Assembly: GCA_025506515.1 (NCBI GenBank)
Contig: CM046451.1
Coordinates: 71,129,932 to 71,193,931, forward strand
Direction: 5' to 3'
DNA from: Flaveria trinervia
Lineage: Eukaryota > Streptophyta > Magnoliopsida > Asterales > Asteraceae
DNA: 64,000 bases
Under the pieces are notes generated by a model, which had not been told where the DNA came from, ran no database searches, and was given only the letters and a program-made list of their open reading frames with translations. Positions 33,222 to 45,494 of this stretch are shown piece by piece. The position numbers and the translations under genes were made by a program. Position 1 is the first letter of the stretch, and each line of letters starts with the position of its first letter.

Positions 33222-36200
33222 ATGGCTGATAGATGGACCATGAAACCCAAGCACAATATTTGTGCTCATTTGGATGCTACAACTCGGAACAGTTCCGAGT
33301 TTGCTAGGATCATTACATTCCTAAAGTGGTGACGGATCAACAATGCCATATCTATACCGTGCACTCCCTATCGGTCTATACAGCAGCCTTTTGGAGTGGG
33401 ATCGGTTGATCGTTCACAAGAGTCCTACAACATCGGATACCATTTTTGGGCATGATATCAAGGTGACTACTGCTGATATTCATCGAGTACTCGATCTGGG
33501 TGATGATGCAGATCACCCAACCAGGGTGCACCCTCTGACAGTGAGAGGGTGCTTCCTCAGGATGAAGTATTCTGGGGACATAAATGCAAGTGTGCTGAAC
33601 AAAAACAACCTGTGTCCCCAGTTTAAGTACTTGGTGCATGTGATACTGAAGTGCTTGGCGACGAGGAGGGGTGGCTTTGATGACCTCTCAGACCAGATCC
33701 ATAATGCCTATGTGGGATTGGTACTCAACCACCCTTTCAGTTTCCCCAGTATGATTTTTTCCTACATGATAGAGAACCTTGAGGCAAAGGGCAATGAGGG
33801 ATTCTGCATGTACCCTAGATTCTTGCAGATGATTATCGATGAGAAGCTGCCTGTCTTGCCCAAGGAGAGCCATGATGCTGTATCGCTAGAGATTATGGAT
33901 GACACGACTTTGGGCCGCATTAAGGTCTACAGGGGGGAAGCAAGTCAGCCCCCTGTGAAGGGACTCTTCGGGCATCTGGCCTAGGCTGATTACATGGCAC
34001 CAGCTAGGCAAAAGTGGCGCTATGAGGAGAGTGATTCAGATGTTGAGCAGATGCTCTCCCATCTAATGACTCCGATGATGATGATGGAGACATGGGTGGA
34101 GATTCTAGCCCCGCTGTTTCTAGGGCCAGCCCTACTGATACTACATCTCGACCCCCTACTCATACAGATGCCACCACTGCCAGCTTTCACCAGGATTTAT
34201 GTCCTCCTGATGAGGAGGCAGAAAGTGATGAGGAGCCTTTTACGAGGACTATAGCCAGCAGGGTGGATGCCATAGAGAGGGTTTTGAAGGCGGTTGGTGG
34301 ACGCCCAGGGGAGTCCAGGGATGCTACTGTTGAGTCAGATCCCTCATATGCCTCGGACCCCCCCAACAGCCAAGGGGGAGCCTCTGTGCTTAGAGGCTTA
34401 AGGAAGAAAAGGATGGCTCACCGCTATGGCAAGAAGGGGAAGAGACTAAAGTTTACCTTGACCTCATCTGCCACCACAGCCACTACCTCAGCCACACCTT
34501 CCACCACTACCACCACCACTACTACCACACCACCTACCTCACCACTACCACCTCACACACCACTACCACAGCCACTCCACCACCTACTCACATCCCATCC
34601 ACCAGCACTACAGCTCACCCACCACCCATATCCATACCACCTCCCATATACACCCCTGCCACCACCATCACCTCTAGCCACCAAGCAGGACCATCATCTT
34701 ACCCCTCCTTTCTATCTAGATCATCCCTACCTCCCAGTGGGGTAGAGGAACAACTCTCAACACTGAACCGTATGGTGCTGAAGCTGTTGGCAGCCAATGA
34801 TGAGAAGACTTCTCAGATTTGTCAGTTAGTAGAGCTTACTGCTGCACAATTTCAGCAGATATCTTACCAGGCGCAACAGATTGAGCAACAGGCACAACAA
34901 TGGCTGCTCAGAGTCTAGAGCTTTCCCAACTCTAGGAGCAAAATGTCTACTCAGCAAAGAGGATAGAGGAATTGGAGGCTTCTAACAAGACTATCATGCT
35001 CAAGCTCAAGGGCTCAAAGGATGAGCCACTCAAGATAAGAGAAGGAGATGATGATGATGATGATGATGGTGAAGATGATGATAGTGATGATGATGAGGCT
35101 ACTGAGAATGACGAGACATGGGAAGGGCAGAATGGTGATGATGATGAAGAAGGAGATGCAGCTGCATCTACATTAGCTCAAGGTCAAGAGAGACGTACAA
35201 AGAGAGATCAAGACCAAGGAGCCTCATCTTCTGCCCCTCTTACTGATGTGCCGGCTATTCAGTGGAAACATAATGTTTAGATATTTATGTACTTGAAAAC
35301 TTTGTAATTGATTTTTGGATTAATATTATGTGTTTGAATGTTAATGTATATATATTAATGATTAATGTCTTGATTACTTACTAATGTATGATGTGTTTAT
35401 ATGTTTAAAGCAAGCAGATCACATATCTCAGCAAGATGAATTTGACGTTGCTCCCCTTCAATAGATCAAGTCTCAACTCATAATGATACTTGATCTGCAA
35501 GGGATAGTCAGGAGGTATGTGAGTTACACTCCTGAAGAAGGAGAATTATTCACGACCTTACTGATGAGCAACTTGCTGAGATGTTCAGACTGAATCCTGA
35601 TAAGATCGTGAAGGATGCTCCTACAGTGGACATTGATAGTGACGATGAGCTTAACGATGTCGATGAAATCAAGATTGAAGATGTCACTGCTTACATTATC
35701 CAGAGTATGCTGACAAGGAGGGAAATATAGTCCCCAATCTGGGTGCTCCCTTGTTAGTGATACTGTTGAAACTCTGGATAAGATGGAGCAAGAGTCGGAG
35801 AAGAAGGAAGACCAGGCCCAAGCCTCAAACGTTGATGTCAATATTAGAACGGCTAAATGGGCAACGTGTTTTGCAGAAATTAGAGCCCAACGCAGTGCTC
35901 CAAAGTCAAATGTCTACACCAAACTTTATAATGTGAAGAAGCATCACAAGGTGTCAGGCAAAATTATAGCATGGGCATATTTTGAAGATCTTAACGTTTA
36001 TGCTGTTAAAAGAGAAGAGGGGATCGAGTACTTCAGATTCCCACACGATCTGAAGAATCTTCTAGGTTTTGAGCTAAACCAGCTAGCAAAATTGAAGTAG
36101 CTATATGCTGACCGTCGTAAGATATCAGGCTGGTTTGAAGCAGCTTTAAAGAGAGAGTACCACACTCGGTGGGTCAACTTCAAGCCTTAACAACCAACGA

Positions 36201-36618
36201 GGTATATCAGAAGTCTGAAGTTGATGCCATAGCTGGGAAGCCAAAAATAGTGCTGAAGTGGAGTCCTCCGCGCATAATGTCTAGAATCCCTCTACGGGAA
36301 ATGCCACAGGACTTCATTCCACACTTCAAGTGGTGGTACTATGATTGGAGAACAGGCGAGGCGGTCATAGTGTTGAACAGAAATGGTAGTATGGAAACTA
36401 TCAGGGTGTTTGACCCCATGTGGCTCACTAACTTGTCAGCTGATAATGTTTACACCTTATACAAGTGGCCACTGTTCTATGACTCGCAGGATATTGTACA
36501 AGCTCTCTAATTCCAGAATGTAATACGTCTCTACTTTGCTTTTGAAATAACTGCAGGAGTCACAAGAGAGGAGAACTCCAAGAAATATGAAGAGCTAATG
36601 AAGAATGTTAGACAATAG
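33222..36618 (+). pseudogene. Extra ORF (aORF) of element D
   Basis: It starts MADRWTMKPKHNICAHL at 33222; a stop and a frameshift near 33330 shift to 33343-33984. The N-terminal domain has LPIGLYSSLLEWDRL, KVTTADIHRVLDLGDD, LVHVILKCLATRRGGFDDL and CMYPRFLQMII, aligning with B and F. Then come a Glu/Asp part, a Thr/Pro low-complexity run (34490-34640), a Gln-rich coiled part (34750-34920), an acidic run of Asp (35050-35100), a possible intron (35275-35417), and C-terminal pieces (NVYTKLYNVKKHHKVSG, then HFKWWYYDWRTGEAVIVLNR), ending at TAG 36616-36618. It lies between the TATA box and the PPT. The function is unknown. Confidence 0.75.
35275..35417 (+). other. Probable intron in aORF of element D
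   Basis: A 143-bp strongly AT-rich stretch with GT at the left (AAT|GTTTAG) and AG at the right (AAGCAAGCAG|ATCAC). Coding-like, GC-richer sequence lies on both sides: ...AIQWKHN before, HISQQDEFDVAPLQ after. Without removal, the left part ends in TAG at once. Confidence 0.45.
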
Positions 36619-36633
36619 ACTAAACTAAGTCCA

Positions 36634-36643
36634 AAGGGGAGTT
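36634..36643 (+). other. Polypurine tract of element D
   Basis: AAAGGGGAGTT stands directly before the 3' LTR TGTAGATAC. Confidence 0.85.
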
Positions 36644-37367
36644 TGTAGATACATATGTACCTAGTTTATGAGCTTAATGTAAAAGTCTTTCATGTCTTAC
36701 ATATATGTAAATGGATGGTTGAATGAAATACAATATGTGGTTTATGCTTATAATGTTTAATATTTCATTAGTTATTGTGCATTAATGCTTATTGAACTAA
36801 CTATATAGGTTTGAATAGTTCTAAGTCAAATAATGAATGTGAAACATATTCAAACTTAATCATTGAAGTTCTCATGCGAATGGCCCATGCTAATGGACCA
36901 TACGCATGAACAACTTCATGCTAATGAACCAGTCGCACAACTGAGCCAGGAGACTGGATCAGTCGCATGATTGTACACGAGATTGACTCAGTCGCACGAC
37001 TGAACACTTAGTCATGCGAATGGATCAACCGCATGACTCAAACGCACGACTGAACCATGCTAATGGTTAGTCGGCCGAATGAGAAGCCCTAACCAATAAA
37101 TACCACTTAAATCGTGGAAAAACATAACACTTCAAAAACCTACGTACTAAATCGTACCCTAGTTATCCAGAGACATCTAAGAACCTGTTCCAGGTTCATA
37201 GATTGCACTAGATCGATTACCAATCGTTCTTAACATTTAGATTCAATCTACAATTGTTTCTACGTGTGTTCTCACTGATTGGATCACCAATCAAATAGGA
37301 TTCCAAATTATTTGACTTGGTATACACATATATCAGTTAGTATTTCGTTCAATACACAATCCTAACA
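36644..37367 (+). repeat. 3' LTR of element D
   Basis: Pairs with 24604-25338; it begins TGTAGATAC and ends CCTAACA, with many substitutions and small deletions relative to the 5' copy. Confidence 0.9.
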
Positions 37368-37372
37368 TGCTT
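37368..37372 (+). repeat. Target site duplication of element D, right copy
   Basis: TGCTT, identical to 24599-24603. Element C sequence resumes here. Confidence 0.85.
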
Positions 37373-38060
37373 GAACAAACACATAACCATCTCTAGAAAT
37401 ACTAGGAAGATTAGCAATGATGATTAATTGTAAGAACTTGGGAAACATATACATCTTGTTGGCCTTTTGCACCCTAATTTGGTCAACAAACAACTGAAAA
37501 TATACTTTCAGTAGTTGTATGTCCTTCCCTTAAAAATTCCAATAATGCCAGATGAAATGTGCCTTAAGAATCTATCAAGCCTAGACTTCCTATTGGAGAT
37601 GAACTTTAGATAGGTGTGACATAAGAATCTATTTGCCTTGCATAATCTCCCTTTCTTTATCCCACCCTTGTTTAAATCACCATCACACCCCCATTAGGTA
37701 GAACACTTTCTCTATGTATTCATTCTCGAATACATCAAGGTGACCAACTTCTTGTTTTCCCAACCCTAGTAACCTTCTTATGATCTGCTCATCTATCCTT
37801 AGTCTTTCATTCTTAATCTCAGCCAAAATCAATTCATATTCTCCATGTTCCTTAGTATTAGCTGAGTTCTAGAAATTGACTATATGATCTTGATGAATAA
37901 AAGGCTCTGCTGTAAAAGCATAGAAGAGCCTGGATCGTCGTAAGTATCTTATGATGTCCCTACATCCTTCCAACACAGGGCCGTTTGGATTTAAGAATGC
38001 ACACACATTATGCTCCCTTGCAAATCTATTAGCATCTATTCATAAGAATGAAGATGATTA
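37373..38060 (-). pseudogene. Extra ORF of element C, N-terminal part
   Basis: Reading leftward from about 38060: FAREHNVCAFLNPNGPVLEG, YLRRSRLFYAFTAEPFI, a stop in place of the Trp of the usual FW pair, then LRIDEQIIRRLLGLG and VFENEYIEKVFYLMG. This is the same N-terminal domain as in B, D, E and F. Stops become frequent below 37680. It continues at 24598 on the other side of element D. Confidence 0.7.
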
Positions 38061-38572
38061 TGTTAGAACTAATTCATCATCTTTAAGAATACGAAGAGTT
38101 TAAATGAAAATTATAAATCAATCAGTTCATTACTAATGTTTATGATATGATTACCTTGAGACTAAGACTTGAAATCAAATTTAAGCTTTGTTTGATGTTT
38201 AAGATTTGATTAATTTTGAAATCAAATGAGGGAGGGATGAGGTTTTGACTAACGAACTTCTAGGTCAAAAAGGTTCTGTAAAAGTGAATAATGAACTTCA
38301 AGTCAAAAACATCATTTATACTCCCTCGGACACATTTATTTCATTTATTTAATGAAGTGGGTCCTACTTTTCTTATTATTCTTTTGTGGAATTTATTTGT
38401 TTCGTAGATTTCAGTGCATCCGTAGGATATTTGCGGATGCCGACTTAAAAGTGAAAGTTTGAATTGAAGTATAACTTGATTTTCCATAGGTTACTAGTCT
38501 ATGGAAATGGATTATACTTGTAAAATATCAACTCATTCGTAGGTTACCAATCTATGGATAGTCATATTTTAC
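38061..38572 (-). promoter_or_regulatory. Element C spacer upstream of aORF, with TATA-like box
   Basis: No gene is seen. The - strand has TATAAA at 38320-38315 in GGAGTATAAATGATG. Between 38400 and 38570 are CATCCGTAGG, GCGGATGCCG and CTATGGATAG-type motifs; CATCCGTAG also occurs in the C LTR (about 21560). Element E begins at 38573, so C pol, gag and 5' LTR should lie right of the window. Confidence 0.5.
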
Positions 38573-39377
38573 TATAGGACCGGTCAAGGGTGGTCACTTA
38601 CAACACAACAACACAAAGAGGAGATTAACTTGACTTAATCAAATAGTGAAACTAAATGAACCACAATAGATGATACTTAGAACACAAGTAATTAAGAGAC
38701 AAAACAAGATAGCAAGACACACAAGGAAATGGTTTTTCAAGATTGTAGTATATTGCCTTCTTAAGTTCTATTACAAGTGTTACAAAGCATAAAGGAAAGT
38801 TACAAGTACTTGAGATACATATACTACATCCTACAGCCAGCTATTCTTTGAGGGCCAACTGGATACAAATGACTAGACACAAAACAAAATCAATTGTAGA
38901 GTCAAAAGGCAGATTGCCTTTTGACTTATGACTATGACATGCCATAGGTCACATTCTAATCTATTATAAAACGATAAAAGTACATGAAGTAGAAAGTTGC
39001 AGACTCAAGACCTCAATGTATAGTTACTAAAAGCATGGACCTTTTCACCAACTCATATAAGTTGGTGACTTTATAGAGTTACAACGGAAAGGGGTTCCAG
39101 CTTTATGTAAAGTACATCAGATAAAGCATGTATACTAAAAGTCTTCAGAAGAAATCTATCTTCAAGTGTTGGCTTTGGAAGACTTGTCTCTGAAGCTTCT
39201 GAAGACTTCATATTTGGCTTCAAAAGATATTGGTCTTGGCTTCAGAAGATTTCACACTTAGAATATTTCTGTTTCATGTATGAAACTTCTGAAGCATTCT
39301 TCTTCAATGCACTTGTGCATGCATGCAGGAAACCTTAAGTGTAAGAGTTGCATCAGCCTTAACATGTATTCCTTACA
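38573..39377 (-). repeat. 3' LTR of element E
   Basis: Starts TGTAAGGAATACATG on the - strand after the PPT and ends with a mutated TATA instead of TGCA. It contains the CTTC[TC]GAAG-type motifs (39140-39300). Confidence 0.85.
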
Positions 39378-39391
39378 AACTCCCCCTAGGC
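39378..39391 (-). other. Polypurine tract of element E
   Basis: On the - strand CCTAGGGGGAGTT directly precedes the LTR, as in element A. Confidence 0.85.
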
Positions 39392-39418
39392 TGATGCTAC
39401 CAAAACACCTTGAAGACT

Positions 39419-42400
39419 TCAGATATCAACAGTCCTCATTATGATGATGACCATCCCTTTCCTAATGAGATGATCATGATCACTCAGACTCTCAAGTGTC
39501 TTCTCATGTCAAACAGATCATGTAGAGGCAGATTGAACATGTTCTGCCATGTGTAGACATCCTCAATGCCTTGATCTCTAAAGACATGCCATCTTTCTAG
39601 ATTTGTAGTGTATGTCTAGGACAAGATTGGTCTTCTTAATGTTAGAAGAGCTGCTTGATTTGGAGTTGATGGAGCATCCTCTGGCTGCATATCCTTAGGA
39701 TGTTCTGACTTATTCTGAGGTTCAGAAAAGGATGTTTCTTTCTTCTTCTTTGGCTTTGGCTTTGAAGCCAACCTTTTTTTTCTTTTTGTTCCTTGTAACT
39801 GAGAAGACTGGCTTGTAGCACCTGACTGATCTTCATTGTCTTTCTGAGTTGGGTCTTCCTCTCTCAGAGGTTCAAAAGGAGAGGGAGTCTGACCCTGCTG
39901 TGGATCAGAAGATGAAGCTTGCTGAGATTCAGCAGAAGGATTAGGTTGTGTTGTCTCTGATTGTTCAACCTTAACCTCTACTTCAGGTGGAGCTTGACTT
40001 GGAGGGGAGTGTATATCAATTAGCTCTCCACTCTTGATCTTTTGCTTGATTACCCTGATATGCTCATCCATAGTGGATAGAGACATAGGGCCAAGTCTCT
40101 TTCCGGAGAATCCATACAACTTTAAGAAGATCATCATCCTCTGCCTGTCTGCAAACTTCTTCATGCTCTTTTGGATAATGGCTCTTGACTCACCAGCTTC
40201 TTCCCTTAGTTTCATTTTGGTTCTCTTTCTTTCCTTGACAACCTCAAGTTCAAGTTGTTTGAGATACTCAAACTCAACATAGGCATAGGATAAGGGAAGA
40301 AGTGCATCTGCCTGATAGAGGCCTGTGACACTCAGGTTGTTGATCATCTTGATCCTGTCTTCTTCTTTGTCTACCTGAGGTTCTTGTTGAACCACATCCT
40401 TATGTGCAGGACTTTCTTGAACTAGGGAGAGAGTTGGCACATGCTTATATAATCTTTTTTTCTTCTTTCTTCTTTCATTTGTACCAATAGCTCAGCATCT
40501 TCTGCCTTTTTCTTCTCCTTTGATCTTTCACTGTCAACCAATTCATTTAACTCCTCTAAGGGAAGCAAAATGACATTGTCAATGTCATAGTTCCTGGTCT
40601 AAAAGTAATTGATCCTGACTGCCCTCAACTCATCATCCTGAGTGTTTGGTCTAGGGGTAGTCTGGATTGCAGTTTCCATGAGTCTTGTAGACCTAGAAGA
40701 GGAACTTTCTCCCCTTAGCTTCCTTTTCCTCTCTCTATTTCCTCCTCCTCAGTCTCCTTAGATGTCATCTTTCTTTTCCCTTTGTCACTCACAGACCCTT
40801 GTGACTTAGGGTGAAGAGAGCTTTGGCATTCATTGCTTGGTGTAGCTTCCAAGTTATGTCCAGAGAGAGGTTGAGAAGCACCTTTACTAGCAGGTGTCTC
40901 AAAAAGGTATCAATCACTATAGCAGTTGATGATGATGAGACAGGGCTTTCAGGTTCTGCCATTGGGCCTTCAGTCAAGGTTTCCCCTATGAAACTAATCT
41001 TACGGTCTACTTCAATATCCAGTTGACCGATGACATTGCCTGATTGCCTTAGTCTCTTTCTGAAGCTGAACTCTGCAGTGATCTTGTCTTGGATTCTTTG
41101 ATCCAGCCTGTCAACTTGTCTTGATTGGCTTTTATTGACAAGTGGCATGTTGACTAGATCCAGACCTTCATAGAAATTCAAGCTCTGAAAATTGAAGACC
41201 TGTTGCTTTCCTTGAACTCTAAGAATGATGAGGGCTTTTTTGTTGTTGTCATACCTCCACCTAATGATGTGATTTGAAGTTGGTGGAGATGACATAGCCC
41301 TTGGTATTCCTTCCTCAAATAGACTCTGTATGTAGGAGTCTATATGGTCCACATCAATGTGAACTTGAGGAAGTTGCTGAGTGTGTACAATTGCAAGTGA
41401 GGATGGTGAGTCCTCAATGTCCACACTCTCTGAAGAACTCCCAGGTGCTGTGATTGTAATGACTTTCTCCCCCATTTTGGTAGCATCACCCTTATGTATA
41501 GGTGAACTAGGAGTTAGGTCAATCTCATCCATAGGTTCTTGTGTTCCTAGTTGAGCTCCTCTTAAAGGACTCCAAGCTAGTTTTTCCTTAAGATAAGAAA
41601 TCTCAAGTTGCTGATCATTGACCCTGTTTTGCAAGGTAGTCACTTGAGATTCAAGATGACTAACTTTGCAGACTAAATAGGTGTATGTTTTGGATATTTT
41701 TTGCACCTTTAGTCCCAATTCCCCTCATCTTCATCAGAAGAATTATTAGGGGATGAGATGATTAGAGCAGAGTCCTCTCTCTCACCACCAGCTTTAGGTT
41801 CTTGGCTGCGGGATTTCCTTTGCTCACTGACAACCTCAGTTGAACTATTAGTGGGCTGAGTTGCCATGGTTGAGGTCTTAATGATTGAATCACTTGCAAA
41901 AGTGAGAGCCTCTTCCATATGGACATCCTGAACAATTCAGAAGTGTCCGCTTTAGTGTCCACCTCTTCCAATGACTGATGTGGGTTAGATGTAGGAGACT
42001 CAGGAGCACTCATCTCTCTTTGAATAGGGGAAAAGAAGAGAGACTCATGGTACTCACTGAAACCTAGATCTTCATCAGTATAGAAGTCAAGGTTAGGGAT
42101 TAGTTGGTTTAAGTCCAAAGGCTAGGGATGGTAACTATCCTTTGAAGGTTGATCACTTGAGTGTTGAGACTTAGAGTGATGGCTTAACGCATTTGGGCTT
42201 ACGAGCTTATCAGGCTGAGCATGAGGAACCTCAGCACTAATCATTGAAGGAATGGGAGTGGTCTGCTCCTTAGGAGAAGTGGGAGCTCTAGTGTCCACTT
42301 CTTCCTATGTGGGTGAGTATATAGGGACCTGTACAGATTGAATAGTCTGTGTAGGGGTTCGTTTTTGTTTTCTTTAGTAGGTGAGGGTGATTTATGGCTA

Positions 42401-43246
42401 TTGAGGTGGTTGGGATGTAGAAGGTGTGGGTTCAACACTAGCTGGTGCTGCTAGGTTGTCACCTTGAGCAATGCGCTCTAACATTTTTGGGACAAGGGTT
42501 GTTTCTACCCCAAAGAAGCCAACAATGGGCTATCTCAGTTTTTCAAAGATGCCGGGCTTCATCTATACTAATTTAAGAGTATTACCTGTTCTCCTAACTG
42601 TGAGTCCAGTTCATAGTTACGAATGTATTTCAGATATCTAGGAAACATATAGTACTCAAAGGAGTCCAAGTTTGTAAGCAGATTAGTGTAAACAAACTAA
42701 GAGCACCTAAACTTGACTCCCTGAACCATCCCATGAATAATGAAAGAGAGATCCTCAGGAATCTGGTTCCATCCACCATGCTTGTTTGATAAGCTGTGGA
42801 TACCACATGGAGCATGAATTTACTTAAGGATAAGACCTTCCCTTTCCTGAAGGTCTTGACAGAGAAGTCTTCCTCATAGCCCATCAGTGTGAAGGACTAG
42901 TTAACAACTTCTTTAGGGAAGAACACCTCACCTTCTTCATCATCCAGCTGAAGATGTAAGTTGATGATGGCCAGAGTGATGAAGACTGTTCTCCCCTGAA
43001 CTGTGGCCGATAGTGCCTTCTCCCGATCCATGACGACCTCTTGGCAGGTCTTCCAAATTTCTAGCAGTTGATCCTCATAAAGAGTAGGATCAATGGTTAG
43101 GGAGGTGAAGTAGTTGCATAGAGTTAAGAAACGACAAACCTTTGAGAATGAGGATCTTTCTCAGAGTGTAATAGAGCAACTTGGTTGTGTTGCCTGTGTA
43201 ACTGCATGAAGAAGTTTGGATCATTTCTGCAGTTAAGGTTGGCCAT
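39419..43246 (-). pseudogene. Extra ORF (aORF) of element E
   Basis: The start is MANLNCRNDPNFFMQLHRQH at 43246; the stop after VDI is at 39419. Frames and stops change often between 43200 and 42120. Longer pieces are 41718-40789, with a clear coiled coil (SHLESQVTTLQNRVNDQQLE) and a module IIRWRYDNNKKALIILRVQG, and 40440-39616, with VQESPAHKDVVQQEP, coiled Glu/Lys segments and a basic Lys patch. The same order is found in A and F. The expected length is about 1250 codons. No enzyme motif or membrane helix is seen. A TATA-like position at 43367-43362 has decayed to AATAAA. Confidence 0.75.
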
Positions 43247-43947
43247 TTTGAGGAAGCTTAAGGATGAAGAAAGATGAAAGAAAGTAATTTCAGAGAGAAA
43301 TTTGGGGTTTTAGGTCTGGATGGAAAGAAGGAGATGATAGAAAGAGAGGGAAACCATAGGGTTTATTTGTGAAAAGGATCTAGATAAAGTTTAATGAAAG
43401 AGGATAAACTTTGAAATCTGATTGTCGATCCTACCTCTGAAATAGTAGTTTGCTTTTGCTAAAAAAGTAGTTTTCTTGGAAGTCAAAAAGCTTTCGAAGG
43501 TAAATTATCCTTGGAGGTTTTTATGAAAAAGCTTCCAAAGCTAAAATGACTTCGGAAGATTTTCTAAGAGTTGTAAAAAATTTGCTTCGAAAGAGAAACT
43601 AAAACTTGAATGCTTTGATCAAAGGAACAGAGCTTCCGTGAGTTAATTCTGCTTCGGAAGAAAATGGTCCTTGAAAACACATAAGTTTCCAAGACAAGTA
43701 TTAAGCTTTAGAAGATATTTCAGAAATTTCTTCCAAAGGTAAATTTCTTAGACAATTATTTGTTTTGAAAGCATGATTTTCTTCTTAAGATAAAAGCATA
43801 TCTCTCGAAGGATCAAAATTTTCAAAAATCTAAGGAAAGTCTTCAAAAGATTTCATCCAAAGAAAACAAGAGATTATAAAAGTGATGAACTAGACAACTT
43901 AGGACACCCAATTTTAAGAAATAATAAGAATTAGTTTTAAGAAAAAC
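43247..43947 (-). repeat. Spacer between pol and aORF of element E
   Basis: No gene is seen. From about 43490 to 43870 it is dense in CTTCSGAAG-related words (CTTTCGAAGG, CTTCGGAAG, CTTCCAAAG, CTTCGAAAG), many mutated. The homologous spacer in F is better preserved. Confidence 0.75.
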
Positions 43948-45494
43948 CTACTCAATGTTTATTATCCCAATAGCTGATATAAGATATTCAAATCTCTGTT
44001 TATCAAAAGCGTTTGTAAATAGATTAGCATATTGTTCATTTGCGGGGACTTTGACTAGTTTAATTAATCCTTTTTGAAAATTATCTCTATTTAAATGACA
44101 CCTAATGTTCATGTGTTTGGTCCTTGAGTGCTGCACATGATTCTTTGTGATAGAGATAGCACTGTTGTTGTCTATGTGAATAGGAGTCTCCTTGAAGTCT
44201 AATCCATAGTCAAGCATCTGCTTTTTAATCCAAAGCACTTGAGCACAGCAGCTTGCAGCAACAATGTATTCAGCTTCAGCAGTTGATGTATAGATACAGG
44301 ATTGTTTCTTGCATTGCCGTGAGACAACCCTTCCACCAAGAAACTGACATCACCCAGATGTAGACTTTGCAGTCATGTTAAAACCACCATAATCACTATC
44401 TGTATAAGCATAGAAATGAAGTCAGAATTCTTAGGATACCACAAACCAAGTGTTGAAGCACCTTTGATGTATCTTAGAATCCTTTTGACAGTATAATGTG
44501 AGACATCTTAGGATTGGCTTGATATCTTGCACAAATACATGTAGCAAACATGATATCAGGCCTGCTATATGTAAGATACATAATAGACCCAATCATAGCC
44601 CTGTATAAGTGTTCATCTACACACTCCCCCTCAAGATCAGGTCCAAGGGAGTGGTTTCTACCTATGGGTGTCTTAGCAATCTTACAATCAGTCATGTTGA
44701 ACCTTTTGAGTATGTCTTGAACATACTTTGACTGACTAATGAAGATTCCATCTTCAACTTGCTTTACTTGAATTCCTAGAAAGAAATTGAGTTCCACCGT
44801 GGCACTCATTTCAAATATGTCCTTCATCAGCTTCTCAAAGTCTTTGCAGAGCCTTGGATTAGTTGAACCAAAAATGATTTCATCTACATATACTTGAACT
44901 AGCATTAAGTGATTTCCCTGTCCTTTGATGAAGAGAGTTCCATCTATAGTATCCCTCCTGTATCCATTTTTGCCGAGATACTGAGATAGAGTCTGATACC
45001 ACTTTCTGGGTGCCTGATGCAGCCCATAAAAAGGTTTGTCAAGCTTGCAGACATAATCAGGACGATCAGGGATCTGCAAAATCATGTGGTTGTTAGACAT
45101 ATACATCTTCATCAATCACTCCATAATGAAAAGCACACTTGACATCAAGTTGATAGATCTTGAAGTTCTTGGATGTAGAAAATGCCAATAATAACCTAAT
45201 AGCTTCCAGTCTTGCTACAGGAGCAAAGACATCAGTGTAGTCAATCCCTTCTTCTTTTGTGAATCCTTGAACAACTAGTCTAGCTTTATTCTTGATGATA
45301 ATGCCTCTATCATCCTTCTTGTTCCTAAACACCCATTTGGTTCCAATAGTAGTCTTCCCATGAGGAAGATGAAAAAGGTTCCAAACTTTCTGTCTTGAAT
45401 TGAAGCAACTCCTTTTGCATAGCTTCAACCTAACTTCCATCCTTCAGAGCCTCATAAATTTTCTTTGGCTCTATCTGGGATAAGAAACAAGAGT
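43948..45494 (-). pseudogene. pol: Pol of element E: RT and RNase H
   Basis: RT pieces at 45440-45093 (GTKWVFRNKKDD, ARLVVQGFTKEEGIDY, FAPVARLEAIRLL) and 45115-44474 (LYGLHQAPRKWY-type, here PFYGLHQAPRKWY). The catalytic box is YVDE at 44890-44879: the second Asp is Glu. SIMYLTYSRPDIMFATC follows. RNase H (44460-43948) retains STAEA-like sequence, a stop, then HSRTKHMNIRCH. A 2-kb gypsy LTR separates this part from integrase. Confidence 0.87.
45490..45494 (+). repeat. Target site duplication of gypsy solo LTR, left copy
   Basis: AGAGT, repeated at 47550-47554; with adjacent bases the repeat is ACAAGAGT on both sides. Confidence 0.7.

Larger units (their letters stand above)
24604..37367 (+). 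mobile_element. Complete Ty1/copia element D (12.8 kb)
   Basis: LTRs at 24604-25338 and 36644-37367 both start TGTAGATAC and end CCTAACA; a primer site, gag, pol, palindrome-rich spacer, extra ORF and PPT lie between. A perfect TGCTT target duplication flanks it, so it is one integration event inside element C. Its LTRs differ by many substitutions and several indels, so it is older than B. Confidence 0.92.

Noticed and set aside
34490..34640. Thr/Pro-rich run as a separate gene
   Set aside because: It is a (CCA/ACC)-rich low-complexity part inside the D extra ORF.
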